Source: Liopterus haemorrhoidalis (lineage: Eukaryota > Arthropoda > Insecta > Coleoptera > Dytiscidae). Taken from it: 64,000 nt of DNA. Below are positions 22,974-32,390 of this stretch, in pieces. Every line of letters begins with the position of its first letter. Position 1 is the stretch's first letter. The translations under genes were made by a program, and so were the position numbers. The notes under the pieces were generated by a model that was not told the origin of the DNA, ran no database searches, and saw nothing but the letters and a program-made list of their open reading frames with translations. The stretch is taken from contig OZ020622.1 of NCBI GenBank assembly GCA_963971575.1, forward strand, positions 8,718,279 through 8,782,278, written 5' to 3'.

Positions 22974-23058
22974 GTCCAGATGATACTGAACGCAGCATCC
23001 GTTGCGGGACTGACTATATAACCTGAGTGGAACTTGCGCGTTCAGTCAGATCTGGACC
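22974..23058 (+). promoter_or_regulatory. TATA and initiator inside an inverted repeat
   Basis: The arms GGTCCAGAT..ACTGAACGC (22974-22994) and GCGTTCAGT..ATCTGGACC (23038-23058) are complementary. Between them lies TATATAA (23015-23021), and the right arm contains TCAGTC (23042-23047) with its A 29 bp from the TATA start, the classic spacing for an arthropod core promoter. A 39-codon open frame beginning EWNLRVQSD (23028-23144, no ATG at its start) overlaps and ends EDEHLRV; I do not recognise it. Confidence 0.35.
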
Positions 23059-23406
23059 ACGCATTCAAATTTAATTGGACAAAGAATGAAGATAAAGACA
23101 TGCCCGCAAATGATTTTAGTGAAGATGAACATTTAAGAGTATAAAAATATAATAAAAACATTAAGTAAAATAAATAAAATAAATGTTTCTCTATTGAGAT
23201 TATCAATTCTTACAGAAAATACCCAAGCATACTTGGTTAAAGTTACACAAAATTAATTTATTAAATACTTAATAAAGTCGAACTTCAATAACTTGAACTT
23301 ATAAAGACTGATCCAATTTGGACTCTACGATTTGTTTTTTGAATAAAACAACATATTGGAAAAATCCGAATTTTATTGTTATTAGCGTAAAGTACAGACT
23401 TAGCAA

Positions 23407-24140
23407 TTATTTATGAAATATGATGTCGACCAAATGCCCTCCACGACTCCGCTGACACGATACCATTCTTTTAGCGAAGTGTTCCGTAATCGTTTCCAAT
23501 AAATGCGGTTCGATTTCAGCAATTGCACGTCTGATGTTCTCTTTTAGTTCTGGAATCGTAGCAGGCTTGTTGATATAGACCCTTTCCTTCAAATAGCCCC
23601 AGAGAAAAAAGTCTAATGGGATTAGATCGCAAGACCTCGCTGGCCAATTGATGTCCCCCTCTGAGAGACAACATGACCAAGAAATTTGGTTTGAAGTAAA
23701 GTGTTTCACGTGCTGTGTGAAATGTGGCTCCATCCTGTTGAAACCACATGTCATATAAGTTCAAATCGTTGGTTTCATTGAAAATAAAAAGTTGTTTAGC
23801 ATCTCCCGATAGCGTACACTATTGACAGTAACAGCGTTACCAGCTTCGTCCTCAAAAAAGTAAGGGCCAATGATTCCTCCAGCCCACAATGTACACCAAA
23901 CAGTGCATTGGTTTTTCTTGAATAGCATGTGTATTTTCACTACCCCAGATGCGACAATTTTAGCGATTAACAAACCCATTCAAAAGAAAACGAGCTTCAT
24001 CGCTCTATATGATTTTTTTGCAAATATCAGCATCAACTTCTGTGTTTTGTAAAACCCAGGTCACAAATGTAAGGCGTTTCTGGTGGTCCGCTGATGAATT
24101 TGCAATGTGTTTAGATACCAACTGTAAACATGCAAACTTA
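23407..24140 (-). pseudogene. DD41D-like mariner-superfamily transposase relic
   Basis: Minus-strand reading in three frames gives, in order: KRLTFVTWVLQNTEVDAD; SDEARFLLNGFVNR (first catalytic D); TVWCTLWAGGIIGPYFFEDE; MWFQQDGATFHTARETL (second D); DINWPARSCDLIPLDFFLWG (third D region); and KERVYINKPATIPELKENIR to the stop near 23407. It is thus a nearly complete catalytic domain broken by at least two frameshifts. The N-terminal DNA-binding part is missing. It is related to but clearly distinct from the 32391 and 61360 pair. It is often misannotated as SETMAR or Tc3-like. Confidence 0.8.
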
Positions 24141-24266
24141 CAACATTCACTGAACGAAAATGTGGCGCAATTCAAATCCCGGAGCCCAATTTGGATTACC
24201 CTTTATATATCAAATTTTTCTATATCTCGAATATTTTTGCGTCAAGATCGCATTTTACATAAAAAA

Positions 24267-24384
24267 ACTTCGCCCGAATAATATCACCAGCGAAGGAGGC
24301 TCGAACCACCGATCGCCCAGACCTTAGACTGTTTCTACCAGTCTAAAACCGCACGACTTAATGCGCTCGGTCACTCCGTTGGCT
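24267..24384 (-). mobile_element. tRNA-derived SINE family 2, 5' part, minus strand
   Basis: Read on the minus strand: GCCAACGGAGTGACCGAGCG (A-box region), a GTCTAAGG-containing arm, then GGTTCGAGCC (B box) and GTGATATTATTCGGGCGA. It matches the better copy at 59161. The head resembles tRNA-Ser. It is truncated where the DD41D relic side begins. Confidence 0.75.
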
Positions 24385-24459
24385 CATTAAGAATTATTTT
24401 AAGCAATTCTGTTCCTTATCTATTAATTTTTAATGACTATATTCCTTAATGAGTTTTAT

Positions 24460-24632
24460 CAGGGTCAGCCATCTTGATTAGTAGTGACGCGATCTTTGCA
24501 AGTGGCGTTTGCATTTTGTCTGTCGTTTTTAGTTATTTTTAAGTGGTAAAAGTGCAAACTGAACTTGAAAAAGTGTGTGATATTGTGGACTTTGGTGTTT
24601 GGACTCTATGGATACCAAAATTGGAGAGAATG
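24460..24632 (+). other. candidate 5' exon of an unidentified gene
   Basis: The segment runs from a CAGCCATCTTG motif (YY1/Pho-like CAAGATGGC on the other strand) through a leader to ATGGATACCAAAATTGG, encoding MDTKIGENEK, and then AAG|GTATTT, a plausible donor at 24633. Coding length is too short for family assignment and no downstream exon was recognised. It could be fortuitous. Confidence 0.22.
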
Positions 24633-24639
24633 AAAAGGT

Positions 24640-25500
24640 ATTTGTAGAAATTTTTGTTAATTTTATAATGCGTCATTGTTATGTAAAATGTGCTTCTATA
24701 TACAATATGGAAACACATACATATGTACCTATATATGTAGGTGTATAATGTAGGTATACATTTTATATGTATGTAGACCGGTGGTATCCAACCTTACGCT
24801 ATATGATCTGACTCAGTGAGATAATGATAAGGTTTTGATTTTTTTTATTTATTTTATTTTTTTATTAGTGCAAACTGTTTAAATGCTTCTACATTCAGTT
24901 GATAGACACTAGATCTTTAAAAATTAAAACACAATCTTTTTAAACATTTCAATTGTTAGAATTTATCCATGTTTTGTCTAAATTCTTTTCCAAAAATATC
25001 TGGGAAGAGGACAAACTGGAACCACAGCCGAGTTGGGGGAGTGCTTGATAAAGGAAAGAAATTAATCTTTAGAACCCAACGTTTCTCAACCGGACCCTCC
25101 CATTATTACCCATTTATACTATCGTTCAAGTCTTTAAATTTAATCACTTATTTTATGCTTAAGTATAAGTAAAATATGTGCATTAAATATTTAAAATATT
25201 TATTTGTAAGAAAATATTAAGGTATTTTGATACCTGTCTCCTTGAATTATATAAATTATATTTTGGTTTCGTTTTACGACTATTTTGCGGAACTTTGTTT
25301 TATTGGACAATAAACCCGTCGTAAAACGGGTCCTACCTGTACATTCCACATATAATTGGAAGATTCAAATACAGCATTTATATAATAATGTTTGTTGTTT
25401 TGTATATATTATACGAATTATTTGGAATGACGTTATAAAGACAGTTTTGCCAGTTTGTATAAATTTAATACTACGAGTATCGCAAAAGAGCTTCTTTCTA
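24640..25500. other. AT-rich stretch without supported genes
   Basis: It contains an alternating TATG/TGTA-rich patch near 24715-24775. The 67- and 72-codon ORFs here have no family features. Confidence 0.4.
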
Positions 25501-25504
25501 TAAA

Positions 25505-25607
25505 TAAAAATATATGTAAAACTAATTATTATTGGTGTAGAATATATTTGGAAAGATCAAGAATTCAGCAGAGCAAGATGCAGTGAATGATACCGATGAA
25601 ATCAACT
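25505..25607. repeat. dispersed 100-bp segment, partner of 29753-29855
   Basis: Matches 29753-29855 almost base for base (ATATGTAAAACTAATTATTA, GTAGAATATATTTGGAAAGA, CAGCAGAGCAAGATGCAG, GATACCGATGAAATCAAC). At the other site the same segment sits inside a tandem repeat, so it is an insertion unit of unknown class. Confidence 0.8.
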
Positions 25608-26243
25608 GACAGCATCCAATAACAAAAATTTTATATCCAATATAACTTCATCCCTCAGGTGGAGAAATCTGACACAAGATCTGATATTTAACAGAGCAAG
25701 ATGGTGTATTCTCCGTATTATAAATCTTTACCATATGGCAATTATTGTTTAATTAATTTTTAATAATTATTATAGATAGTAATTATATGGTAGATAATAA
25801 CAGTTCAGTAGTACTGTGGACACGCAATAACGAGATATTGAACAATTTATCTTTATAAATCGATCTGTATTGAATGATTTATTTTAGAACAGGTTTAAAA
25901 AAATATCGTGACTTATTAAAAGCAGATGGATAACTGTGCAGATGATTTTTAATAGCAAAATAACAGCAGAACTCATTAGCTATTAGAGAACTTTATTGGT
26001 CAACTGTATTAATTCAGTTATAGGTATTTATAAATTTAAATTAATAACATGTCACCTTTAGAAGAACCATGCGGATTTGTATGTAAAATTGCATGCAGTA
26101 AGATAATGCTTAAAAGCGGCAAAGGGTGAAAATGAGTGCTTTTTACTGCCCGGAAAATGGTTTTCCTATGACCATTATGGAACTGCCTCCTCATTTCGAT
26201 ACTGTTAGCTGTCAAGAAATTCGCTTAATTTCGCATGTTACCC

Positions 26244-26383
26244 CCAAGCGCGCGCAGTCGGTGCGGGAATGATAAATGCGCCCCAATGCGCATGAGCAGT
26301 GTGCGGGACAAAATAAATTCGCAGCAATGCGCATGTGCAGTTTCCGAGAATTTTCATTCCCGCACTGGATGCGCGCGCATTAA
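26244..26383. mobile_element. CpG-rich palindromic MITE
   Basis: The inverted arms CGCGCGCAGTCGGTGCGGGA and TCCCGCACTGGATGCGCGCG, with internal copies of ATGCGCATG(A/T)GCAGT, stand out in GC and CpG content from AT-rich flanks. No ORF. The target duplication was not resolved. Confidence 0.6.
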
Positions 26384-26429
26384 TGGCCATATTTATATTA
26401 TATTTTCTTAATTATTTATTTAATTGATA

Positions 26430-26935
26430 AATGGGTTATTGGAGGAAAGGCATAGTGCAACAAACACAACACGCGCAGAATCCATATTCCGCACTTGAAT
26501 GATTCGCTTCACTCGCCTGCGGCTCGTTTGCAAACTTCAATATATGGCATTCCGCGCTAATTGCAAAATCTACTATTATGATCTTTTCCAACTGTCGAAA
26601 CAGACGAAATTGTGGTCCCTCGATCGATGCGTGAACACAATTAATTTGAATCAAATGACATTATGACAGAAGAATTAAAAATGCGTAAGAATTGTTCAAC
26701 AAGATTTGACGACTTGTCGAACTGCAGTACTCTCCGTAACCAAGTTTATTGCGAAAAAAGGTGTTCCTGTGGTTCCCCACAGTCATTATACTCCACCGAT
26801 TTAAATTCTTGCGACTCCTTCCTATTCCCAAAATGAAAAATCCACCTAAAAGGCCGTGTTAGTACTGTGGATAACACATTCTTTTCAATCTTATACACTG
26901 TATTACAAGATATATGAACATTCTCAAAAAACAAA
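26430..26935. other. non-repetitive-looking segment without identified gene
   Basis: It contains two minus-strand ORFs of 72 and 62 codons with no recognised family. I could not establish either coding or element structure. Confidence 0.3.
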
Positions 26936-27089
26936 ATTCTACGTATTTCTTTTTATTTATTTATTTTTTTTTTATTTTAGCACTTTAATTGTATTTATTA
27001 TACACTGTTCATGAAGATACTGGGTCTGTAGAGATTTTAGGGTAATAAACTATAATTATTAGTATTCAGAAATTTGAAACAGACTACTT

Positions 27090-27228
27090 TAGGGTGACCA
27101 TTTTCAAAACCTCACCAAAAAAAAGTCCTCACCTCCCAAATCCAAGTGGAGCAAAAAAAAAAGGTCCTCATATCCCAAATCCAAAATGCGGGACAAAATG
27201 TTAAAATGCGGGACGAATGGTCACCCTA
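27090..27228. mobile_element. hAT MITE with exact 8-bp target duplication
   Basis: Flanked by GACTACTT at 27082-27089 and 27229-27236. Ends are TAGGGTGACCAT and its complement ATGGTCACCCTA. The 139-bp interior carries two units of the CCTCACCTCCCAAATCC / GAGCAAAAAAAAA motif shared with the elements at 39004 and 60858. Confidence 0.92.
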
Positions 27229-27394
27229 GACTACTTGCACTTCTTCCAGGGATAAACGTCTTCCATCCTCTACCAACTACTGTTTGGCAAATATCTTGTG
27301 GAAGCACGGTCTATATCACTTTACTCAAGCTGTCGATTTTTCCGCCGCAGTATCCCCAAATGACTGTCTTATCACTTGTGACAGTGTGAAGGAA

Positions 27395-28066
27395 ACTGTC
27401 AAAAGTCAGAAATGTGCAAAGCTGCAGGCGCTGATGGACTAAGAGCGGAGCATATCATCCACGCCCCCTCTGAATCACATATTCCACTTGCGATTTGTTG
27501 ATGGTTCACTGACACCTGCCGGCCAAACTCTTGGAAGCGGACATAGTACCGGTACCGAAGGGCAAGAGCGGCTCAGTGACATGCAGTAAAAACTATCGCC
27601 CAATTGCAATATCTACCGTTGTCTAAAGTTTTTGAAAAAATTCTTCTGGCAAAATGCATAAACTTGGCTGTGCTGATAACCAATTTGGGTTTAAAAAAGC
27701 TCATGGCACAGATTTGGCGATCTATCTGTTGAAATCTACCGTCACGCAATATCTAGATAAGGATACATCCGTATTTGCATGCTTATTAGACCTTAGCCGC
27801 GCCTTTGAGCGGGTGGACAGGGGAAAACTGTTAGACAACCTTAAACGGAGAAACGTTTGTCCCAGAATTATTAGTATACTGCACGATGGTACAGCATGGA
27901 GAAAAAGAGATGGGGGCCCAGTGAAATCTAGTTATGCAAAACATCGGAGTGAGAAAAGGAGGACTTCTTTCACCACTTCGTTTCAACGTTTACATGGATT
28001 TGAGTAACCTGTTGAATATGGAGAAGATTGGCTGTGTGGTTGGCACCCGTCGTATTAACTATGCTC
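27395..28066 (+). pseudogene. LINE reverse transcriptase fragment (CR1/L2-like)
   Basis: Reading across frames: AAGADGLRAEHIIHA (RT entry motif), NYRPIAISTVV-like, SKVFEKILLAKCI, then DNQFGFKKAHGTDLAIYLLK (27672 on), VFACLLDLSRAFERVDRGKL (catalytic A box with D), VRKGGLLSPLRFNVYMDLSN (B region) and CVVGTRRINY just before where the YADD box should be. Several frameshifts. It is cut there by the MITE at 28069. Confidence 0.85.
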
Positions 28067-28068
28067 CT

Positions 28069-28272
28069 ACCCTTTGGGTACGCACATACTGAAAACAGGT
28101 TGCTGGTAGCTTTTTACTCCCGTTGGCAGCCAACTCTGGGCAACCAGCGCCAGCTTCTATTATGCGCGGTATAATTTATAACACAGGATATTCCCGCTTA
28201 CAGGCTCAGTTTCGCCAGCGCTGGAAGTCAGATACCAGCAACCAGCTTTCACTATGCGCGTACCCTAAAGGT
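28069..28272. mobile_element. 204-bp MITE with roughly 40-bp TIRs
   Basis: Left end ACCCTTTGGGTACGCACATA and right end (reverse complement) ACCTTTAGGGTACGCGCATA, both continuing into GGTTGCTGGTA. It sits at the point where the LINE reverse transcriptase reading stops. The target duplication was not resolved. Confidence 0.75.
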
Positions 28273-28565
28273 GGAAATATATTATTGAAACGCCACGCCA
28301 CCAGACGTGTCCATACACGAAACGTCCGTGTACATATGTAAAGGTGCGTACTGACTTGAGCATTTGTACGCGCACGGATTTTCGTGCGCGCAAGGATTTT
28401 CGTGCGGGTAAAAAAATTTGCACACACAACTTTCTAATTTGTGCGCGTAAAATCTCGCTCCGTGTATTTCAGTTATATCCACGCACATATTTATTTAAAG
28501 TAAGTAGTGTCAACGATGGCGGAAAGAAATGTTGTTGGCTTAACAAGTGTAGCGTACATAAGTCG

Positions 28566-29005
28566 CATTCAGCAGACTCATCGGTGTCTTACCGGTACAA
28601 ACTTACCGGTGAATTTGACTAAATGCACATTTTTTGACAGCGTTGTCGAACGGCGTATATAAAAACTACAATATCTAAACAATGACAGATTGTAATGACA
28701 GTAAATTTTGAATGTAAGCTTTTACAGTAATTTTAAAAGTACATGTGCTTTATATACGTCTCCTCAATATCTAAGTAAACTGACTTAACACTCAATTCCA
28801 AAAAATTTTACTTGCTTTGTGCTTGATTCTTTGTTACTATAGATATAACTGTCAAAATGTCCACCGGTGAGCAACTAATCGTTAATGAAATCCGGTGAAT
28901 AAAATGGCGACCGGTGAGTAAGTACGGTAACTCACTGATAGATCAACGTAGGCATACAGGAAAAAAATTTACCAACCGGTAACTCACTGTTGAGTCTGCT
29001 GAATG
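28566..29005. mobile_element. nested MITE with CATTCAGCAGACTC ends
   Basis: The ends CATTCAGCAGACTCA and (reverse complement) CATTCAGCAGACTCAACAGT are inverted. ACCGGT-containing repeats (CACCGGTGAG, TTACCGGT) recur inside at both flanks. It lies inside the Harbinger transposase gene and so inserted later. The flanking duplication is unclear. Confidence 0.75.
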
Positions 29006-29047
29006 TGGCCATAGTAGACTTAGTAAAAAAAAAAAAAACGGTGGTGC

Positions 29048-29368
29048 ATGACACAACTATATAGAAGCAGGGAAATATACAATAGTTTAAGTTTGCTAGC
29101 AGAACTGCAAATGCAAGAGGTTAGTGGACAATTTCAAAATTTTGTTCGAATGTCAGCGGCAGATTTTGAACTACTCGTTAATAAAGTTGGTCACAAAATT
29201 GGGAGAAAGATAAGTTTTATAACGGCTGTTCCCGCGAAAGAACGATTAGCCATAACCCTACGTTTTTTGCAACTGGGGATTCGTTTACCAGCATACAATA
29301 CATTTTTACTCCATTCCATGTTGAATATTTACTGGTGTTTACTTAAATTTACGCGCACAATTATATGA
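29048..29368 (+). pseudogene. Harbinger transposase N-terminal region
   Basis: 106 codons from ATG 29048: LYRSREIYNSLSLLAELQMQ, EVSGQFQNFVRMSAADFELL, NKVGHKIGRK and PAKERLAITLRFLQLG match the N-terminal region upstream of the DDE_Tnp_4 nuclease in HARBI1-like proteins. The nuclease domain with its catalytic acids is absent; the frame diverges after about residue 78. It represents the first part of the element's original gene, cut from its start by the nested MITE. Confidence 0.85.
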
Positions 29369-29630
29369 TTGTATAAACCCGTACACACTGAGCGCACAAG
29401 TTCTTTGATCTTATCGGTGGGACCGACAAGTTACGGATAGCATTCGTGGAAGGATTACTGTACGCGCACACAAATTATACCTCGTACTCACCTGAGCATT
29501 TGTACGCACACATAATCCGTGCGCGTACAAATGCTCAAGTCAGTACGCACCTTAACAAGCGACGCAACGAACACAGTCAGTTCGTCAAGAGTGTAGTCAA
29601 GGTGTAGGCGCGTAAAATTATTAAAAAACT

Positions 29631-29965
29631 TCTGAACATCGAATCAGAATGATATTTTACAAAATTTGACAAAAATGTTCATGAAATAAATCAGCAAAGA
29701 TGAACAAACCTCTGAATAACTAATCAGAATGACATTTTACAAGATATAACAAAAATATATGTAAAACTAATTATTATTGATGTAGAATATATTTGGAAAG
29801 AACAAGTATTCAGCAGAGCAAGATGCAGGATATGAATGATACCGATGAAATCAACAACAATGTTAACAAAAATGTTCATGGAATAAATCAGCAAAGATGA
29901 ACAAACCTCTGAATAACGAGTTAGAATGACAATTTACACGATTTGACAAAAATGTTCATGACATG
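29631..29965. repeat. about 80-bp tandem repeat with an inserted segment
   Basis: Units starting TCTGAA(C/T)A at 29631, 29711 and 29909 share AATCAGAATGA, TTTTACAA, ACAAAAATGTTCATG and AATCAGCAAAGATGAACAAA. The second unit is split by 29753-29868, which is the dispersed segment also found at 25505. The third unit is partial. Confidence 0.8.
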
Positions 29966-29979
29966 AAAACCCGTAATAC

Positions 29980-30340
29980 ACTGATTTCTCTCCATTTTTC
30001 TTTAGTTAGAAGTCAGTTGGAATTTTGCTCTGTAAGTTAGTCTACACAGTATCTTGCATACATTAATCGCATTGAAAATGTACAAAAAAGATTTTTAAAA
30101 TATATCAATTTCAGATTCACTAATATTAACTTAACACTTGAGTCATTAGAAATAGAAGAATTATTTCAGATATCAGTTTTTGTTACAAGATTTTCAATAA
30201 CTTAATTGATAGCCCTGATCTTTTAAGTAAATTTATTATTAATGTTTCCTCTTACAATATTAGAAATACTGAATTTTTTATATTGTCTAATAGAACTAAT
30301 TCTGCATTTAATGCCCCGATTAATCGTTAATCATTAAATT
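29980..30340 (+). pseudogene. LINE reverse transcriptase C-terminal fragment
   Basis: A plus-strand reading gives SLVRSQLEFCSVS, then YLAYINRIENVQKRFLKYIN, then NINLTLESLEIEELFQISVF and FFILSNRTNSAFNAPINR, the C-terminal thumb and tail region of Jockey/CR1-type LINE proteins. Stops and a frameshift are present. It is a relic. Confidence 0.75.
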
Positions 30341-30524
30341 TGAATAAATTTATTAAGATGAATAATTTTCCACATGTACCCTTGCAACAATTAAAAAAAT
30401 TGACATTAATTCTTTAAGTGGATAAGTATAAACCTTTTCTATATATTTTTTTCATTATGATACTGTTTTAATTATTTTGTAATTTTTTTCTAGTGCCACA
30501 TTATTATTGGGTTTTTACCTGTTC

Positions 30525-30945
30525 TGTTAGCCATTTCGTGCCGGCTGTTTAAAAATTAGATTCGGGCTGGATATTGCCCACGAGCCGTTTGAAGGGCATT
30601 ACTGGAAACAAGCGGCGACCGGTGAAGCATGTTTGGAGGGCAATTGGTATGATCGGACAAGCCCGTACAATATCGCTCAACAGTAGTATAGCAACGACAA
30701 AGCACAAAGCGTGTCCGAACATGCTGACTGCCCTCCCAAAAATGCTTCACCGGCCACCGCAGCTGGAAACCATGGCTTTTTTGATAAATATTTTAAAAGA
30801 GTATTTGTAATTTCATCTTTCCCTGCTGCTTTTCTATTTTTTAATGATATTTATTTTATTTTTATTAATTTGGCTACACAAAAGGACATATTGGGCTATA
30901 TTACTGTCGATATTTCTTTAAAATACGTTTCGAGTATTTCATATT
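30525..30945. repeat. dispersed repeat, copy A (contains a MITE)
   Basis: Matches 31878-32095 (AGCCATTTCGTGC, GGCATTACTGGAAAC, TTTCATC.TTCCCTGCTGC, TTACTGTCGATATTTCTTTA). Copy A has the MITE 30610-30762 that copy B lacks. Confidence 0.8.
30610..30762. mobile_element. hAT-like MITE with 8-bp duplication and empty site in paralogue
   Basis: CTGGAAAC flanks both sides (30602-30609, 30763-30770). The paralogous copy has a single uninterrupted CTGGAAAC at 31956-31963. Inverted ends: GCGGCGACCGGTGAAGCAT at left against GCGGTGGCCGGTGAAGCAT (reverse complement of right), extending about 50 bp. No ORF. Confidence 0.92.
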
Positions 30946-31877
30946 CTTTTTAGAGACTTGCTTAGAGATTTCAAATGCATTTTTAAGTAGGTGAATTGCA
31001 ATTTGAGGAAATATATGAATATATTAAAGACGAATTTTATCAAATGACGTCTGGGAGCACATGTTGACTAGAAACACATTGGTCGCGACGTGTCGGGTAG
31101 CGGGAATTGACCACCGACTACACGCTGAACCAGATCGCTTGGATAGGTTATGTGAACGTGTCACATCGCGTTGGGTAATGGTAGTATGTTTCTCATCCAT
31201 ACACAACAATGGTAAATAGCAAATTTTTATTTGAGGCAATATTCGCCGCGTTTCGAGTTTTATAAGTATGTTCCCACCTTAAGATTTGTACATTATTTTT
31301 ATTAGTTGTCTACAACGTAACTATTTTAGAGACAGCCCTCGTATATTTTACGGACACTCTATATAATGTATTTCCAATTACTGCCAATAACAATGATATA
31401 TAAAACCGCAAAAAATCAAGACTTGTTACCAGGTATTTTCATAACAGAAAAAGAAAACTTCTAAATGTCAGACTTGTAAAAACGTCTTCGTAGCAGACAA
31501 TGTGGAGGCGTCCGACGGAGCTTACTTGTCCAAGACCGGGACTTCGAAGAAGACACTCGTGGGTGGCGTCTCCATAGTTACCCCCAGGTAAAATTGCAGA
31601 CTACACGTGGGTTGATCAGAACCCAGACAGTTTCTTACCATTAATTAGATTGCGAAATATGGCTTTACAACTAAATTTAGTTACTTGATAATTGACAAAA
31701 GGAATAAGCGATTCACTTCTACACCTTTTAGTATTTTAAAATGTTGAAGTGAATTTTCAAATATTTTCTAGGAAACTAATAAGTAATAGCCAACAAACAA
31801 TATTTTTTAATAAAAATAAATGTAAAATTTTGAAAATCTCTTAAAACGAGTGTTTCGAAATTCAGAAAATAATTTCT

Positions 31878-32095
31878 AACCGGTAGCCATTTCGTGCGGC
31901 CTGTTTAAAATAGTCTCGAGCTGGATATTACCCGTGGGCCATTTGTTTGGCATTACTGGAAACCATGGTTTTTCTTTTGCTAAATATTTCAAACGAGTAT
32001 TTTTAATTTCATCATTCCCTGCTGCTTTTCTATTTTTTTGAAGTTATTACTGTCGATATTTCTTTAAAAATTGTTTCAAAATTCATAGGTTTATT
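31878..32095. repeat. dispersed repeat, copy B (empty site)
   Basis: Partner of 30525-30945 without the MITE. It has also lost about 60 bp near its right part. Confidence 0.8.
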
Positions 32096-32144
32096 TATTT
32101 TATTTTTTTATATAAAGATAATGGCCTTTGCTACTTTGGCAATC

Positions 32145-32215
32145 CCTCCCACAGCCAATTGATCTAGCAGCAGACGACACAAGGGGCCTCTTTCGACGCA
32201 GCACTGAGAAGTCCA
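32145..32215. repeat. short dispersed block, partner of 37222-37295
   Basis: Shares CCCACAGC, AATTG, AGCAGCAGACGACAC and GCAGCACTGAGA with 37222-37295. Class unknown. Confidence 0.6.
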
Positions 32216-32390
32216 ATTCGATAAGTTGTTGATATTGTAGAAGCAAACTTTATAACATTTCTAACATGCACTTTATACCTTACCAGATTGTGAATCTATG
32301 TGACAAACGTGTACGAACCTGCAAATAAGAAATTTTCCATAAGTATTGAGATTGAAACCGAAAAAGGTATGAAATTACATTATACATATA

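Larger units (their letters stand above)
28342..29552 (+). mobile_element. PIF/Harbinger element with TAA duplication, internally deleted
   Basis: Perfect terminal inverted repeats of about 37 bp (AGGTGCGTACTGACTTGAGC, ATTTGTACGCGCACGGA) flanked by TAA at 28339-28341 and 29553-29555, the TWA target typical of Harbinger. It contains the start of a transposase gene (ATGGCGGAAAGAAATG at about 28516, then the frame at 29048) interrupted by a nested MITE at 28566-29005. Most of the nuclease domain is gone. Confidence 0.93.

Noticed and set aside
25285..25503. 72-codon plus ORF as a membrane protein
   Set aside because: AT-driven hydrophobic composition, no family signature.
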